Source: JAQUCI01 sp034932685
GTDB lineage: Bacteria; Bacillota_I; Bacilli_A; Erysipelotrichales; Erysipelotrichaceae
Direction of reading: 5' to 3'
DNA: 11,870 nucleotides
NCBI GenBank assembly: GCA_034932685.1
Contig: JAYFOM010000014.1
Location: 1-11,870, forward strand
Shown here: in pieces, positions 1-6,175 of the stretch
Numbering within the stretch: the first letter of the stretch is position 1
Layout of the letters: every line of letters starts with the position of its first letter
The notes under the pieces: generated by a model
Told to the model about the DNA's origin: nothing
Seen by the model: only the letters and a program-made list of their open reading frames with translations
Databases searched by the model: none
Translations under genes and position numbers: made by a program

Positions 1-32
1 AATAATCTTATGATAGTATTGTTTTGGGACAT
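1..32 (-). CDS. Possible transposase start, cut by the left edge
   Basis: An ATG at 32 (minus strand) opens a frame that runs off the window after ten codons, MSQNNTIIRL. An AAAGGA sequence lies ten bases upstream and could serve as a ribosome binding site. The peptide resembles the first residues of some ISL3-family transposases, which often begin with a short polar stretch and then a leucine-rich segment. Ten residues cannot establish a family, and no terminal inverted repeat is visible upstream. It may be a chance ORF. Confidence 0.2.
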   Translation of the reverse strand, partial: MSQNNTIIRL

Positions 33-97
33 AGGTTGATTATCCTTTCATGGTCTTAACTAACTCCATTTTATCGGATATTCATTCTTATGTCCTT

Positions 98-268
98 TTA
101 TATTTTAGACATCACCCCAACAATTATTCTAGAACCTAAAATGAAAGGAAAAAGTAAACTGATCATTAGTTTGATAAGTCTATTTTGAAGCTTTTTACTA
201 TGAATAGCCATATACAACTGATAGTCCAGAAGACTATCTGCATTTAACTGATACGCAAGTTTATACAT
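98..268 (-). CDS. Short membrane-protein ORF, probably a truncated gene
   Basis: About 56 residues if started at the ATG at 268, which has AAAGGA just upstream (spacing only about 3 bases). A start at 280 would add MKGN but has no clear ribosome binding site. The protein has a polar N-terminal half with a DSLLDYQLYMAIHSKK segment, a basic stretch, and one hydrophobic segment (about residues 33-52), then ends abruptly. This layout is like the beginning of YcxB-type proteins, which have a similar N-terminal stretch followed by two membrane helices and a longer domain. If so, most of the gene is missing: all three minus-strand frames close within about 15 bases of the stop, so no frameshifted continuation is visible. 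It follows the PTS operon on the same strand. A genuine small membrane protein is the alternative. Confidence 0.35.
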   Translation of the reverse strand: MYKLAYQLNADSLLDYQLYMAIHSKKLQNRLIKLMISLLFPFILGSRIIVGVMSKI

Positions 269-281
269 ATTTCCTTTCATT

Positions 282-318
282 GGTTATCGCATATCATAAA
301 ATTTGATATGCGATAACC
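282..318. repeat. Perfect 15-bp inverted repeat after the PTS operon
   Basis: GGTTATCGCATATCA at 282-296 is the exact reverse complement of 304-318, with a 7-base AT-rich loop. It lies just past the EIID stop codon and just before the small ORF. It could be the operon's transcription terminator or a 3' stabilising hairpin, but there is no T run after the stem on either strand, so it is not a classical intrinsic terminator. A protein-binding palindrome is also possible. Confidence 0.75.
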
Positions 319-328
319 TAAATAGTTA

Positions 329-1153
329 TTAAGCAAGAATTTTAGTAAAATATCCAACAATTGATATAATCAACATTAGTAACATTAATTTATTAACACT
401 AACTTTTTTCTTGGTCATTAACCAGAAAGTTAAGAAAGTCACTAATAACACTAAAATCTTAGGTTGGATCTTTGTTAAGATTTCATTCACGTCGACTGTT
501 AGATCACCAAACTTAAACAATAAACCAGATTTTATATTACTAATACCAGCAGACACAGCTCCAATAACAGTTAAACCAACAACATTAGCTGCACTGATTA
601 TTCTATCCTTTATACCACTTTCAAGAATACTTTGAACACCATTAATACCAACTTTATAAGAATTATAGAATAAGAACCAACTTATTGTAGGTACAGTTGC
701 CCAAAATAGAATGATGTAAACTACTGGTCCCAATATTGATCCGCTTTCTGCTGATAGACCAATAGCAATCGCAGTTATGATTGGAATAAGTGTTGCTTGG
801 AATAAAGAATCAAATAAACCAGCAGCAGGACCCATTAATGCTGTTTTGATACTGCTAACTAACTCATTAGGAACTTCAGGATTCAACGCTTTTTGCTCTT
901 CAATAGCAAGTGTTATACCAATGATCAAACCACCCCAAATAGGTTCAGTATTGAAGAATTCCATATTTCTGGTCATCATATCTTTTTGACTTTCAGCATC
1001 GTTTGGATACAACTTGTCTTTAGCTGTCCATAAAGCACGAACTAGCGCCGGAGCTTGCATTCTTTCCATGTTTTGCGTTGACAAATGAAACCACATCCAG
1101 TTAAACCATACTTTACGTACATCTTGTTTTGTTAACAATAGTTTCTCACTCAT
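329..1153 (-). CDS. PTS mannose/sorbose/fructose-family EIID component
   Basis: A 274-residue protein, the usual full length for EIID. With EIIC it forms the membrane channel that imports the sugar while EIIB phosphorylates it. Family features are an N-terminal amphipathic region (KVWFNWMWFHLSTQNMERMQ), the NTEPIWGG segment near residues 67-75, the MGPAAGLFDSLFQ loop near 107-119, and hydrophobic membrane segments concentrated in the C-terminal half. Its ATG overlaps the EIIC stop codon by one base (TAATG), and a GGAGG ribosome binding site lies inside the end of EIIC, so the two are probably translationally coupled. It is the last PTS gene of the operon. The sugar cannot be read from the sequence. 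An inverted repeat follows the gene. Confidence 0.95.
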   Translation of the reverse strand: MSEKLLLTKQDVRKVWFNWMWFHLSTQNMERMQAPALVRALWTAKDKLYPNDAESQKDMMTRNMEFFNTEPIWGGLIIGITLAIEEQKALNPEVPNELVSSIKTALMGPAAGLFDSLFQATLIPIITAIAIGLSAESGSILGPVVYIILFWATVPTISWFLFYNSYKVGINGVQSILESGIKDRIISAANVVGLTVIGAVSAGISNIKSGLLFKFGDLTVDVNEILTKIQPKILVLLVTFLTFWLMTKKKVSVNKLMLLMLIISIVGYFTKILA

Positions 1154-1914
1154 TATACCTTACCTCCTGTTGCACCACTGAATTTGAAATCAACCAATGC
1201 GAACACTAAAGCAACTACTAATACTGTGATTACGCTAACTTGAAAATTGGTAAATAGCACAAAACCGAAAACAAAGTAAATAAATTGATAGTATTGCTTT
1301 ACAATTGCTTTCAGAATGATTGAGAAACCAATTACTGGTAGCATGCCGCCAAAAATACCAATTACTTTACTTAACCAAACAGGAATCGCATTCATAACAT
1401 CAGTCATGACAGCTGGTCCTAGATAGCATGCAAGGAAAATTGGGAAGAAGCGGAAAATAAACAAGAATACATTACCATAAATTGGTACAAGAGCAGCTTG
1501 ATCAAGTTTACCAGCTTCAATCTTACGATCCATCAAATGTGGCCAATAAACATTGCAGATTCTAGTTAGGTTCCACACAAAAATTCCTAGTGAACCTAAT
1601 ATGGCTGCTAACGCTAAGGCTTCTTCTGTTGTTGCACCAGACGTCATTGCAAGTGGAATACCTATCCAAGCAGCAAAGTTAATGTCGTTTGCAGTAACTC
1701 CTCCAACCTGTAAGCTCCCTAAATATAGTGCATTTATCGCACTACCGAAAATAATACCTGTCTTGACATCTCCGAGAATAAAACCAATTAACATACCAGC
1801 GACTAATGGACGTCCAACTGTCCACCAACCGCCCATGTCTCCCCAAAATGGAATTGCCCATTTTGCAGAACTATACCCTAATAGACCAATCAATAACGCT
1901 TGAAAAAATGACAT
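1153..1914 (-). CDS. PTS mannose/sorbose/fructose-family EIIC component
   Basis: About 253 residues, hydrophobic throughout, with the glycine-rich N-terminal membrane core typical of the EIIC-Man/Sor family (GRPLVAGMLIGFILGDVKTG, then the GSAINALYLG and GGVTANDINFAAWIGIPLAM segments). It is the sugar-binding membrane subunit and works with EIID. The frame is open back to an ATG at 1959, but I place the start at 1914 (MSFFQALLIG), because AAAGGAG lies five to six bases upstream of it and the extra 15 residues (MASLLCHVTF...) do not resemble the family. The gene follows EIIB after about 60 bases that contain small alternative hairpins, and it overlaps EIID by one base. Confidence 0.95.
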   Translation of the reverse strand: MSFFQALLIGLLGYSSAKWAIPFWGDMGGWWTVGRPLVAGMLIGFILGDVKTGIIFGSAINALYLGSLQVGGVTANDINFAAWIGIPLAMTSGATTEEALALAAILGSLGIFVWNLTRICNVYWPHLMDRKIEAGKLDQAALVPIYGNVFLFIFRFFPIFLACYLGPAVMTDVMNAIPVWLSKVIGIFGGMLPVIGFSIILKAIVKQYYQFIYFVFGFVLFTNFQVSVITVLVVALVFALVDFKFSGATGGKV

Positions 1915-1949
1915 ATGTTCTCCTTTCATAAATGTCACGTGGCAAAGTA

Positions 1950-1964
1950 AGGAAGCCACTTCCT
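1950..1964. other. Small hairpin between EIIB and EIIC genes
   Basis: AGGAAG at 1950-1955 pairs with CTTCCT at 1959-1964 around a 3-base loop. On the transcript an overlapping alternative pairs GTGGC with GCCAC about 11 bases downstream. This is the longest gap inside the PTS operon, so an intercistronic stabilising or processing structure is possible. It has no U run and is not an evident terminator. Confidence 0.3.
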
Positions 1965-1974
1965 GTAGACCTTT

Positions 1975-2457
1975 TTAAAGTTTAGAAACAACACTCTCCC
2001 ATTCAGTAGTCTTGCCATTTGCACCAATTGCATTAAAATATACTCTAATTCCATTACTTGCTAACTGTTTACAAGCTTCAATATCTTCTGGATGCAATGT
2101 GGCAAATTCAGTACATTTGATGCCGTTTTTAGCCATCTGTGGTCCAATGTTTAACTCATTTGGTAAATTATCAACCCTTTCACAAATCTTCAGTAATGTT
2201 CTGGGGTTTTTCATTAATAGCAAAGTTTTTATTCCATTTGTTTTGAATTCTTCGATAATGTTTATTGATTCATCTAAGGTATAGACATTAGCAGTAATAT
2301 TTGCTGGTACGGCATTTGTGAATATTGAACGCAAAAAACTATTGTTTGCTGTGGCATCATCAACAACAATTATTCTAGTTATTGCATTATCAGTAATGAT
2401 AAACTGCATGCATTGTCCATGTATCAATCTTTCATCGCACCGAATCAAACTAATCAT
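1975..2457 (-). CDS. PTS mannose/sorbose/fructose-family EIIB component
   Basis: A 160-residue cytoplasmic phosphotransfer protein, full length for the EIIB-Man/Sor fold. It accepts phosphate from EIIA on a histidine and passes it to the incoming sugar. The N-terminal signature RCDERLIHGQ is present and His13 is the predicted phosphorylation site. Other family features are VVDDATANN near 31-39, the LLLMKNP segment near 79-85, and NIGPQMAKNG near 103-112. Cys7 sits where most relatives have Ile or Val. It is a separate protein, not fused to EIIA, and lies 14 bases downstream of EIIA, as expected for one operon. Confidence 0.95.
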   Translation of the reverse strand: MISLIRCDERLIHGQCMQFIITDNAITRIIVVDDATANNSFLRSIFTNAVPANITANVYTLDESINIIEEFKTNGIKTLLLMKNPRTLLKICERVDNLPNELNIGPQMAKNGIKCTEFATLHPEDIEACKQLASNGIRVYFNAIGANGKTTEWESVVSKL

Positions 2458-2471
2458 TTTATTCCCTCTTT

Positions 2472-2873
2472 CTATTTAAAGACATCGTCTGATGTTTTTA
2501 GATCAACATAACTTTTATAATTATTAAGAACCTTTTGTGCTAAATCTTTAGGTGAATCAATACTTGTACGATAAGTTAATAACTCTAACATCATAGGTAG
2601 ATTAACTCCCGATAAAACTACATCATTTGTGTTTGCAATACATAATAAAGACGCATTAAATGGAGAAGAGTTCATTAAATCAACTGCGTAAATGCAACCC
2701 TCATCAAATGATCTTGTTATATTCTTTAATTTTTCACTGAAATCTAACAACTCATCCTCATTTGTAAACCCAAGTGATACTAATCTTTCTTGTTCATTAC
2801 CCATTATCATGTTACAAGCATCTTTTAGTCCGTCTGCAAAATTTGAGTGCGTACATATAGCTATCCCAATCAT
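2472..2873 (-). CDS. PTS mannose/sorbose/fructose-family EIIA component
   Basis: A 133-residue EIIA-Man-type protein, first gene of the operon. It takes phosphate from HPr and gives it to EIIB. MIGIAICTHSNFADGL carries the predicted phosphohistidine His9. In most relatives the next residue is Gly (HG.FA.GL) and here it is Ser. The VDLMNSSPFNAS segment matches the usual DLFGGSPFN loop with two glycines replaced (NSSPFN), and GVNLPMMLELL fits the family. AAAGGA lies about 12 bases before the ATG, a long spacing. The substitutions are conservative enough that activity is plausible. Order A-B-C-D matches operons such as levDEFG, but no LevR-type activator or fructan enzyme is in view, so the substrate is open. 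Confidence 0.93.
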   Translation of the reverse strand: MIGIAICTHSNFADGLKDACNMIMGNEQERLVSLGFTNEDELLDFSEKLKNITRSFDEGCIYAVDLMNSSPFNASLLCIANTNDVVLSGVNLPMMLELLTYRTSIDSPKDLAQKVLNNYKSYVDLKTSDDVFK

Positions 2874-2885
2874 ATTTGTACTTGT

Positions 2886-2900
2886 CCTTTTCGTTTACAT
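2886..2900 (-). promoter_or_regulatory. cre-like catabolite site before EIIA gene
   Basis: On the minus strand the sequence ATGTAAACGAAAAGG matches the left half and the central CG of the CcpA box consensus (WTGNAANCGNWNNCW) but not the last two positions. It lies between the PTS promoter region and the EIIA start, a common place for carbon catabolite repression. The match is partial, so this is tentative. Confidence 0.3.
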
Positions 2901-2918
2901 AAAGATATCATACTTTGT

Positions 2919-2940
2919 TTTATATGTAAATACATTTAAA
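2919..2940. promoter_or_regulatory. Candidate operator palindrome between divergent PTS and oxidoreductase genes
   Basis: A 22-bp near-palindrome centred on ATGTAAATACAT (2924-2935). Nine of eleven opposed pairs are complementary, out to TTTA/TAAA at the ends. It sits just upstream of the -35 of the oxidoreductase promoter and roughly midway between the divergent starts. TGTA...TACA half sites are typical for GntR/HutC regulators, so the regulator at 4114-4836 is the obvious candidate ligand. AT richness makes chance palindromes more likely. Confidence 0.4.
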
Positions 2941-2949
2941 CACTTTGTG

Positions 2950-2977
2950 TTGTCCTTAACAAATAATCTGCTATAAT
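2950..2977 (+). promoter_or_regulatory. Promoter for the oxidoreductase gene
   Basis: The -35 is TTGTCC (2950-2955), followed by a 16-base spacer and a perfect TATAAT (2972-2977). It is preceded by TGC, which makes an extended -10. Transcription would start near 2984, and AAAAAGGAG follows before the ATG at 3007. Confidence 0.75.
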
Positions 2978-3006
2978 ACAATTGTGTATATAAAAAGGAG
3001 AATTAA

Positions 3007-3984
3007 ATGAAAATCGGCATTGTCGGCACTGGCTCAATTAGCAGTCTTTTCGTTAAAAGTGCAAATAAGATTAAGGATTTTAATTGTTTATCAATATATG
3101 GTCGAAGTGAAGACAAAACAATTGCATTTAAAGAAGAATTTTGTCTAGCAAAACACTTTACTGACTACGATGAGTTTTTAAGTGATGAAGAAATGAATTG
3201 TGTTTATATTGGATTACCAAACAGTTTACATTATGAATACGCTGTTAAAGCTGCCAAAAAGAATAAACACATTATTATCGAAAAACCTTTTGTTTCAAAC
3301 TTAAGAGAATTTGATAGCTTGATTGAAATTTGCAAGCAGAACGATGTAAAAATAGTTGAAGTAAATCGTGTTTTACCCCTACCAAATTACGATGTAGTAA
3401 AGGAAAATGTAACAAAATGTGGTAACATTTCTATAGTAAGTGGTACCTATTTTCAATATTCTCGTAAATACGATGCCTTAGTTAATGGTGAAACACCCAA
3501 TGTTTTTACAAGCGAGTATTCAGGTGGCGCCTTAATGGATCTTGGTGTTTATAGCGTGCATTTGATTGTTGGTTTGTTTGGGTTACCTGTTGCTTCGCAT
3601 TACTCTGCTAAGAAAAAGGAAGACTCTGTTGATCTTGCTGGAGTATTAACGCTTGAGTATAAAGACTTCATTGTTGTTTTGATGCAAAGTAAGGTTTCAT
3701 TTGGAAACAATCAGTTTATGATACAAGGTGATAAAGCCTCCATAGTAGCTGCAGCTATTCCATCACGTTTAGAAAAAATTGATCTACAGACGAAAAATGA
3801 AAAAGTTGATATTTCAGTATTACAGCATCAAGACAATTTCTATTATGCACTTTCTGATATTCAAAAATGTTTTCTAGAGAAAGCCCATTATGAAAACAGA
3901 TTAAAACAATCAAGAAACGTATTAAGCGTTCTTGATGAAGCAAGAAGATCAGCTGGTATTATTTTTAGTGCTGATAAACAATGA
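3007..3984 (+). CDS. Gfo/Idh/MocA-family NAD(P)-dependent oxidoreductase
   Basis: A 325-residue protein of usual family length. The N-terminal Rossmann fold is clear: MKIGIVGTGSIS (GxGxxS dinucleotide loop, residues 7-12), a second-strand YGRSEDK (31-37), and the YIGLPNSLHYEYA segment (68-79). The family EKP motif is at 92-94, with Lys94 the expected catalytic or substrate lysine. GGALMDLGVYSVH (173-185) matches the C-terminal domain segment that lines the active site, with Asp178 and His185. Such enzymes oxidise or reduce a hydroxyl or keto group on a sugar, inositol or sugar derivative. The exact substrate is unknown. The gene is divergent from the PTS, suggesting it acts on the imported sugar or its product. 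AAAAGGAG is well placed before the ATG, and the stop is TGA. Confidence 0.93.
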   Translation: MKIGIVGTGSISSLFVKSANKIKDFNCLSIYGRSEDKTIAFKEEFCLAKHFTDYDEFLSDEEMNCVYIGLPNSLHYEYAVKAAKKNKHIIIEKPFVSNLREFDSLIEICKQNDVKIVEVNRVLPLPNYDVVKENVTKCGNISIVSGTYFQYSRKYDALVNGETPNVFTSEYSGGALMDLGVYSVHLIVGLFGLPVASHYSAKKKEDSVDLAGVLTLEYKDFIVVLMQSKVSFGNNQFMIQGDKASIVAAAIPSRLEKIDLQTKNEKVDISVLQHQDNFYYALSDIQKCFLEKAHYENRLKQSRNVLSVLDEARRSAGIIFSADKQ

Positions 3985-4089
3985 TCTTTTTAAGACAATT
4001 ATTTGTAAGTTTGAATGATGAAGTGAAGTGTTAATGTCTTAAGCTTAAACATTTTAACTAATCGCATTTTAATGTTAATAATTTTAGTT

Positions 4090-4095
4090 TATAAT
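4090..4095 (+). promoter_or_regulatory. Probable -10 element for the GntR gene
   Basis: TATAAT at 4090-4095 lies 18 bases before the chosen ATG. No good -35 is visible (TTTTAA at 17-base spacing is the best). Transcription would begin around 4102, almost on the ribosome binding site, giving a leader of about 12 bases. The rest of the 3985-4113 gap holds only a distant TTAAGACA/TGTCTTAA pair (3990-3997 and 4035-4042) and no clear terminator, so readthrough from the oxidoreductase gene is also possible. Confidence 0.45.
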
Positions 4096-4113
4096 TCAAA
4101 ATAGAGGATGCAC

Positions 4114-4836
4114 ATGAAAAGAAATAAATCAGTATACTTGATAATAAAAGAAGATTTAAAGACAAAAATAGCTAACCAAGAGTATAAAACCAATGAGATG
4201 ATTCCCACTGAACTTGAGCTCGCTTCTTTTTATAATGTTTCAAGAACAACAATTCGCAAGGCTACTGATTTACTAGTTTTCGAAGGCTTGTTAGTAAGAA
4301 AACCTGGATCGGGAACATTTATAAAATCAAATGCGATTATCTCCAAATCTACAAATCATTATGGTTTCACGCAAGAAATGTTGTTACAAAAGAAAAAAGT
4401 AAAAACAGTTGTCTCAAAATTCACTATCGAAGAAGTATCAGCCAAAGTTGCCGAAATAATTGGGATTTCCGTAGGTCAAATGGTTTATTATTTCGAACGC
4501 ATTAGATATGTTGAAAAAGATGCATTACAATTTGAGCGAACCTATATGTCTGTTCAAAAGTATCCAGATATAAATATCTCATACTTAGAAAAGGGTAAAT
4601 ATAGTTATGTTGAAAAGATAAAAAAACAAACTGTTGACTTTTGCATTCATACTATTAGTCCCATAAGTTGCCCTAAAGAAATAAGTGAAATATTTAAAAT
4701 AGATGAAAAATCGCCAATTCTAAAAATTGATAATATTACCTATTTAACAGACGGCAGTGTAATGGATTATACAATACAATTTAATAATCCTAGTAAATAT
4801 CAAATGAAGTATATAAGAAGAAAAGAAAAACTATAA
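4114..4836 (+). CDS. GntR/HutC-family transcriptional regulator with UTRA domain
   Basis: About 240 residues. The N-terminal winged helix (residues 1-70) shows the GntR pattern: IPTELELASFYNVSRTTIRKA for the recognition region, then EGLLVRKPGSGTFI for the wing. The rest (about 85-230) is a UTRA effector domain, with the YYFERIRYVEKDALQFERTY strand-loop and an end segment resembling the usual DRYRF motif only loosely. UTRA regulators typically sense sugar phosphates or amino sugars. I chose the ATG at 4114 over the one at 4108 because AGAGG (4103-4107) is six bases before it. It lies downstream of the oxidoreductase and is the likely local regulator of that gene and the divergent PTS operon, by binding near 2919-2940. 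That link is inference. Confidence 0.92.
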   Translation: MKRNKSVYLIIKEDLKTKIANQEYKTNEMIPTELELASFYNVSRTTIRKATDLLVFEGLLVRKPGSGTFIKSNAIISKSTNHYGFTQEMLLQKKKVKTVVSKFTIEEVSAKVAEIIGISVGQMVYYFERIRYVEKDALQFERTYMSVQKYPDINISYLEKGKYSYVEKIKKQTVDFCIHTISPISCPKEISEIFKIDEKSPILKIDNITYLTDGSVMDYTIQFNNPSKYQMKYIRRKEKL

Positions 4837-4883
4837 GCTTAAGTTATCTAATAATCATGTGATCATTGCCTTTTATAAACTAA

Positions 4884-4910
4884 AAAGAAGTCGACCAGGT
4901 CGACTTCTTT
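4884..4910. terminator. Bidirectional terminator between gntR and dps
   Basis: A nearly perfect 13-bp palindrome, AAAGAAGTCGACC at 4884-4896 and its complement at 4898-4910 around one base (in practice a 3-5 base loop). T runs follow on both strands, TTCTTT on plus and CTTTTT on minus. It separates the convergent regulator and Dps genes and can serve both. Confidence 0.9.
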
Positions 4911-4915
4911 GTTAA

Positions 4916-5356
4916 TTACTTGATGTATGCTTTTAGCATCCACATTAGCTTTTCATATTCAGCTAAATAACCAGTGAAGATATCAGCTGTGACAACATCA
5001 TTGGCTGCTTCAGAAAGACTAATTATCTCTTTGGTATCTTTGATCCAATACTCGACATCAGCTTTCAAAGCTTTAACTGCTTCATCAGAGGTGATCGCAA
5101 CATCATCCAATTCTTTAACTTTCCCAACTTCAAGTGCTTTACTTAAACTAGCGATTGGTTTTTGATCCATTGCTAAGATTCGTTCTGCTACAACATCAAT
5201 TATCTCTGCTGTTTGATCATACAACTCCTCAAACTTGGCATGAAGATTAAAGAAACCTCTTCCCTCAACATACCAATGCAAGTTGTGTAGTTTGATATAC
5301 ATAAGCATCTGATTTGCTAAATATACATTTAATTTTGAATTTAATTCTTGACTCAT
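4916..5356 (-). CDS. dps: Dps-family ferritin-like DNA-protection protein
   Basis: A 146-residue four-helix protein of the Dps family. These assemble into dodecameric shells that oxidise Fe(II) with hydrogen peroxide and store iron, protecting DNA. The ferroxidase ligands line up with the Listeria Dps pattern shifted by four residues: His27 in LHNLHWYV, His39 and Glu43 in LHAKFEELYD, Asp54 and Glu58 in EIIDVVAERI. The family phrase HWYVEGRGFFNLHAKFEELYD is intact and there is no long DNA-binding tail, so it may protect by iron sequestration more than by DNA binding. AAGGAGGAAAATAAT precedes the ATG. It follows the superoxide dismutase gene on the same strand after 73 bases, a sensible oxidative-stress pair. 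Confidence 0.95.
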   Translation of the reverse strand: MSQELNSKLNVYLANQMLMYIKLHNLHWYVEGRGFFNLHAKFEELYDQTAEIIDVVAERILAMDQKPIASLSKALEVGKVKELDDVAITSDEAVKALKADVEYWIKDTKEIISLSEAANDVVTADIFTGYLAEYEKLMWMLKAYIK

Positions 5357-5410
5357 ATTATTTTCCTCCTTGTTTATAATTCTATATTATCATAACAAAT
5401 ACTATCTTGC

Positions 5411-5425
5411 TGTGACTTAATCACA
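5411..5425. other. Small hairpin between sodA and dps
   Basis: TGTGA (5411-5415) pairs with TCACA (5421-5425) around a 5-base loop, a few bases past the superoxide dismutase stop codon. No U run follows on the minus strand, so it is at best a weak terminator or processing point. The rest of 5357-5429 is AT-rich and probably holds the dps promoter, but I cannot fix its -35 and -10. Confidence 0.3.
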
Positions 5426-5429
5426 CAGA

Positions 5430-6050
5430 TTATTTACCTAATGCTTTTAGATAGTGCTTATTTACAACATCCCAATCTACTACCTCAAAAAAGGATTTCA
5501 CATAATCTGCTCTAAGATTACGATACTTTAAATAGTAAGCATGTTCCCAAACGTCAATACCTAATATCGGCGTTAAATTTGGATCAAACATTAATGGATT
5601 ATCTTGATTTGCGGTTGCAGAAACACTTAATTTTCCTGTTTTATCGGTTGATAACCATGCCCAACCTGAACCAAATTGTCCAAGAGCTAATGTGGTTAGT
5701 TGCTTTATAAGCTCGTCAATATCATTAAACTGCGATGATATCGCTAAAGCTAATTCGCCTGATACCGTTGTAACATTATTAGGCCTAATAATATCAAAAT
5801 ATAAATTATGGTTATAGAAGCCACCACCATTATTTCTAATTGTTTTTCTTAAAGATTCATCTTTAATTTCATCAAGCGAGCTAAGTAATTTTTCAATCGG
5901 CATCGCTTCTAGATCAATCTTGGTAAGAGCATCATTTAGATTTTTAGTGTAGGCTGCATGATGTTTAGTATAATGTGTTTCCATAGTAAGCGCGTCAATT
6001 CTAGGCTCAAGAGCATCAAAGCTGTATGCTAATTCTATTTGGTTATACAT
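5430..6050 (-). CDS. sodA: Superoxide dismutase, manganese type
   Basis: 206 residues from the ATG at 6050, which has AGGAGGAATAAT directly before it. A longer frame to 6086 adds MKLTYIKYRRNN with no such site. The enzyme converts superoxide to hydrogen peroxide and oxygen in the cytoplasm. Metal ligands fall at nearly E. coli SodA numbering: His26 (ETHYTKHH), His81 (YNHNLYF), Asp166 and His170 (GIDVWEHAYY). Gly77 and Gln149 (ATANQDNP) are the second-shell residues typical of manganese rather than iron enzymes. Two positions are unusual: the conserved HANH is FYNH, and the Trp expected at residue 85 is Phe. The peroxide it makes would be consumed by the neighbouring Dps. Confidence 0.95.
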   Translation of the reverse strand: MYNQIELAYSFDALEPRIDALTMETHYTKHHAAYTKNLNDALTKIDLEAMPIEKLLSSLDEIKDESLRKTIRNNGGGFYNHNLYFDIIRPNNVTTVSGELALAISSQFNDIDELIKQLTTLALGQFGSGWAWLSTDKTGKLSVSATANQDNPLMFDPNLTPILGIDVWEHAYYLKYRNLRADYVKSFFEVVDWDVVNKHYLKALGK

Positions 6051-6150
6051 ATTATTCCTCCTGTATTTTATATATGTTAACTTCATTGTTAGTCACTTCT
6101 AACTTAATTAAATCTTATCATACAAAAATTTCATTACAAGCAAGATGCCC

Positions 6151-6175
6151 AAAATAAAAGCGGTAAGTACCGCTT
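6151..6175 (-). terminator. Terminator overlapping the prsW stop codon
   Basis: On the minus strand AAGCGGTA and TACCGCTT (6168-6175 and 6158-6165) form an 8-bp stem, with a T-rich tract (TTTTATTTT) after it. The stop codon of the upstream gene lies in the ascending arm, so the terminator begins inside the coding region. It insulates sodA from prsW transcription. Confidence 0.8.

Noticed and set aside
1915..1959. Longer EIIC starting at 1959
   Set aside because: The added residues do not resemble the family, and the strong AAAGGAG site is placed for the ATG at 1914.
2882..2957. TTGTCCTT repeated at 2882 and 2950
   Set aside because: One copy is explained by the EIIA ribosome binding site on the minus strand and the other by the -35 on the plus strand. 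Coincidence is the simplest reading.
2976..2991. ACAATTGT palindrome at the oxidoreductase transcription start
   Set aside because: Only 8 bp, and the flanks are not symmetric. The longer near-palindrome at 2919-2940 is a better operator candidate.
3990..4042. TTAAGACA/TGTCTTAA complementary pair after the oxidoreductase gene
   Set aside because: The arms are 8 bp with a 37-base loop and no U run, too weak to call a terminator.
5357..5429. Possible PerR box before dps
   Set aside because: Only one half (ATTATAA) matches the TTATAATNATTATAA consensus. The other half is poor, and the region is AT-rich enough for chance half sites.
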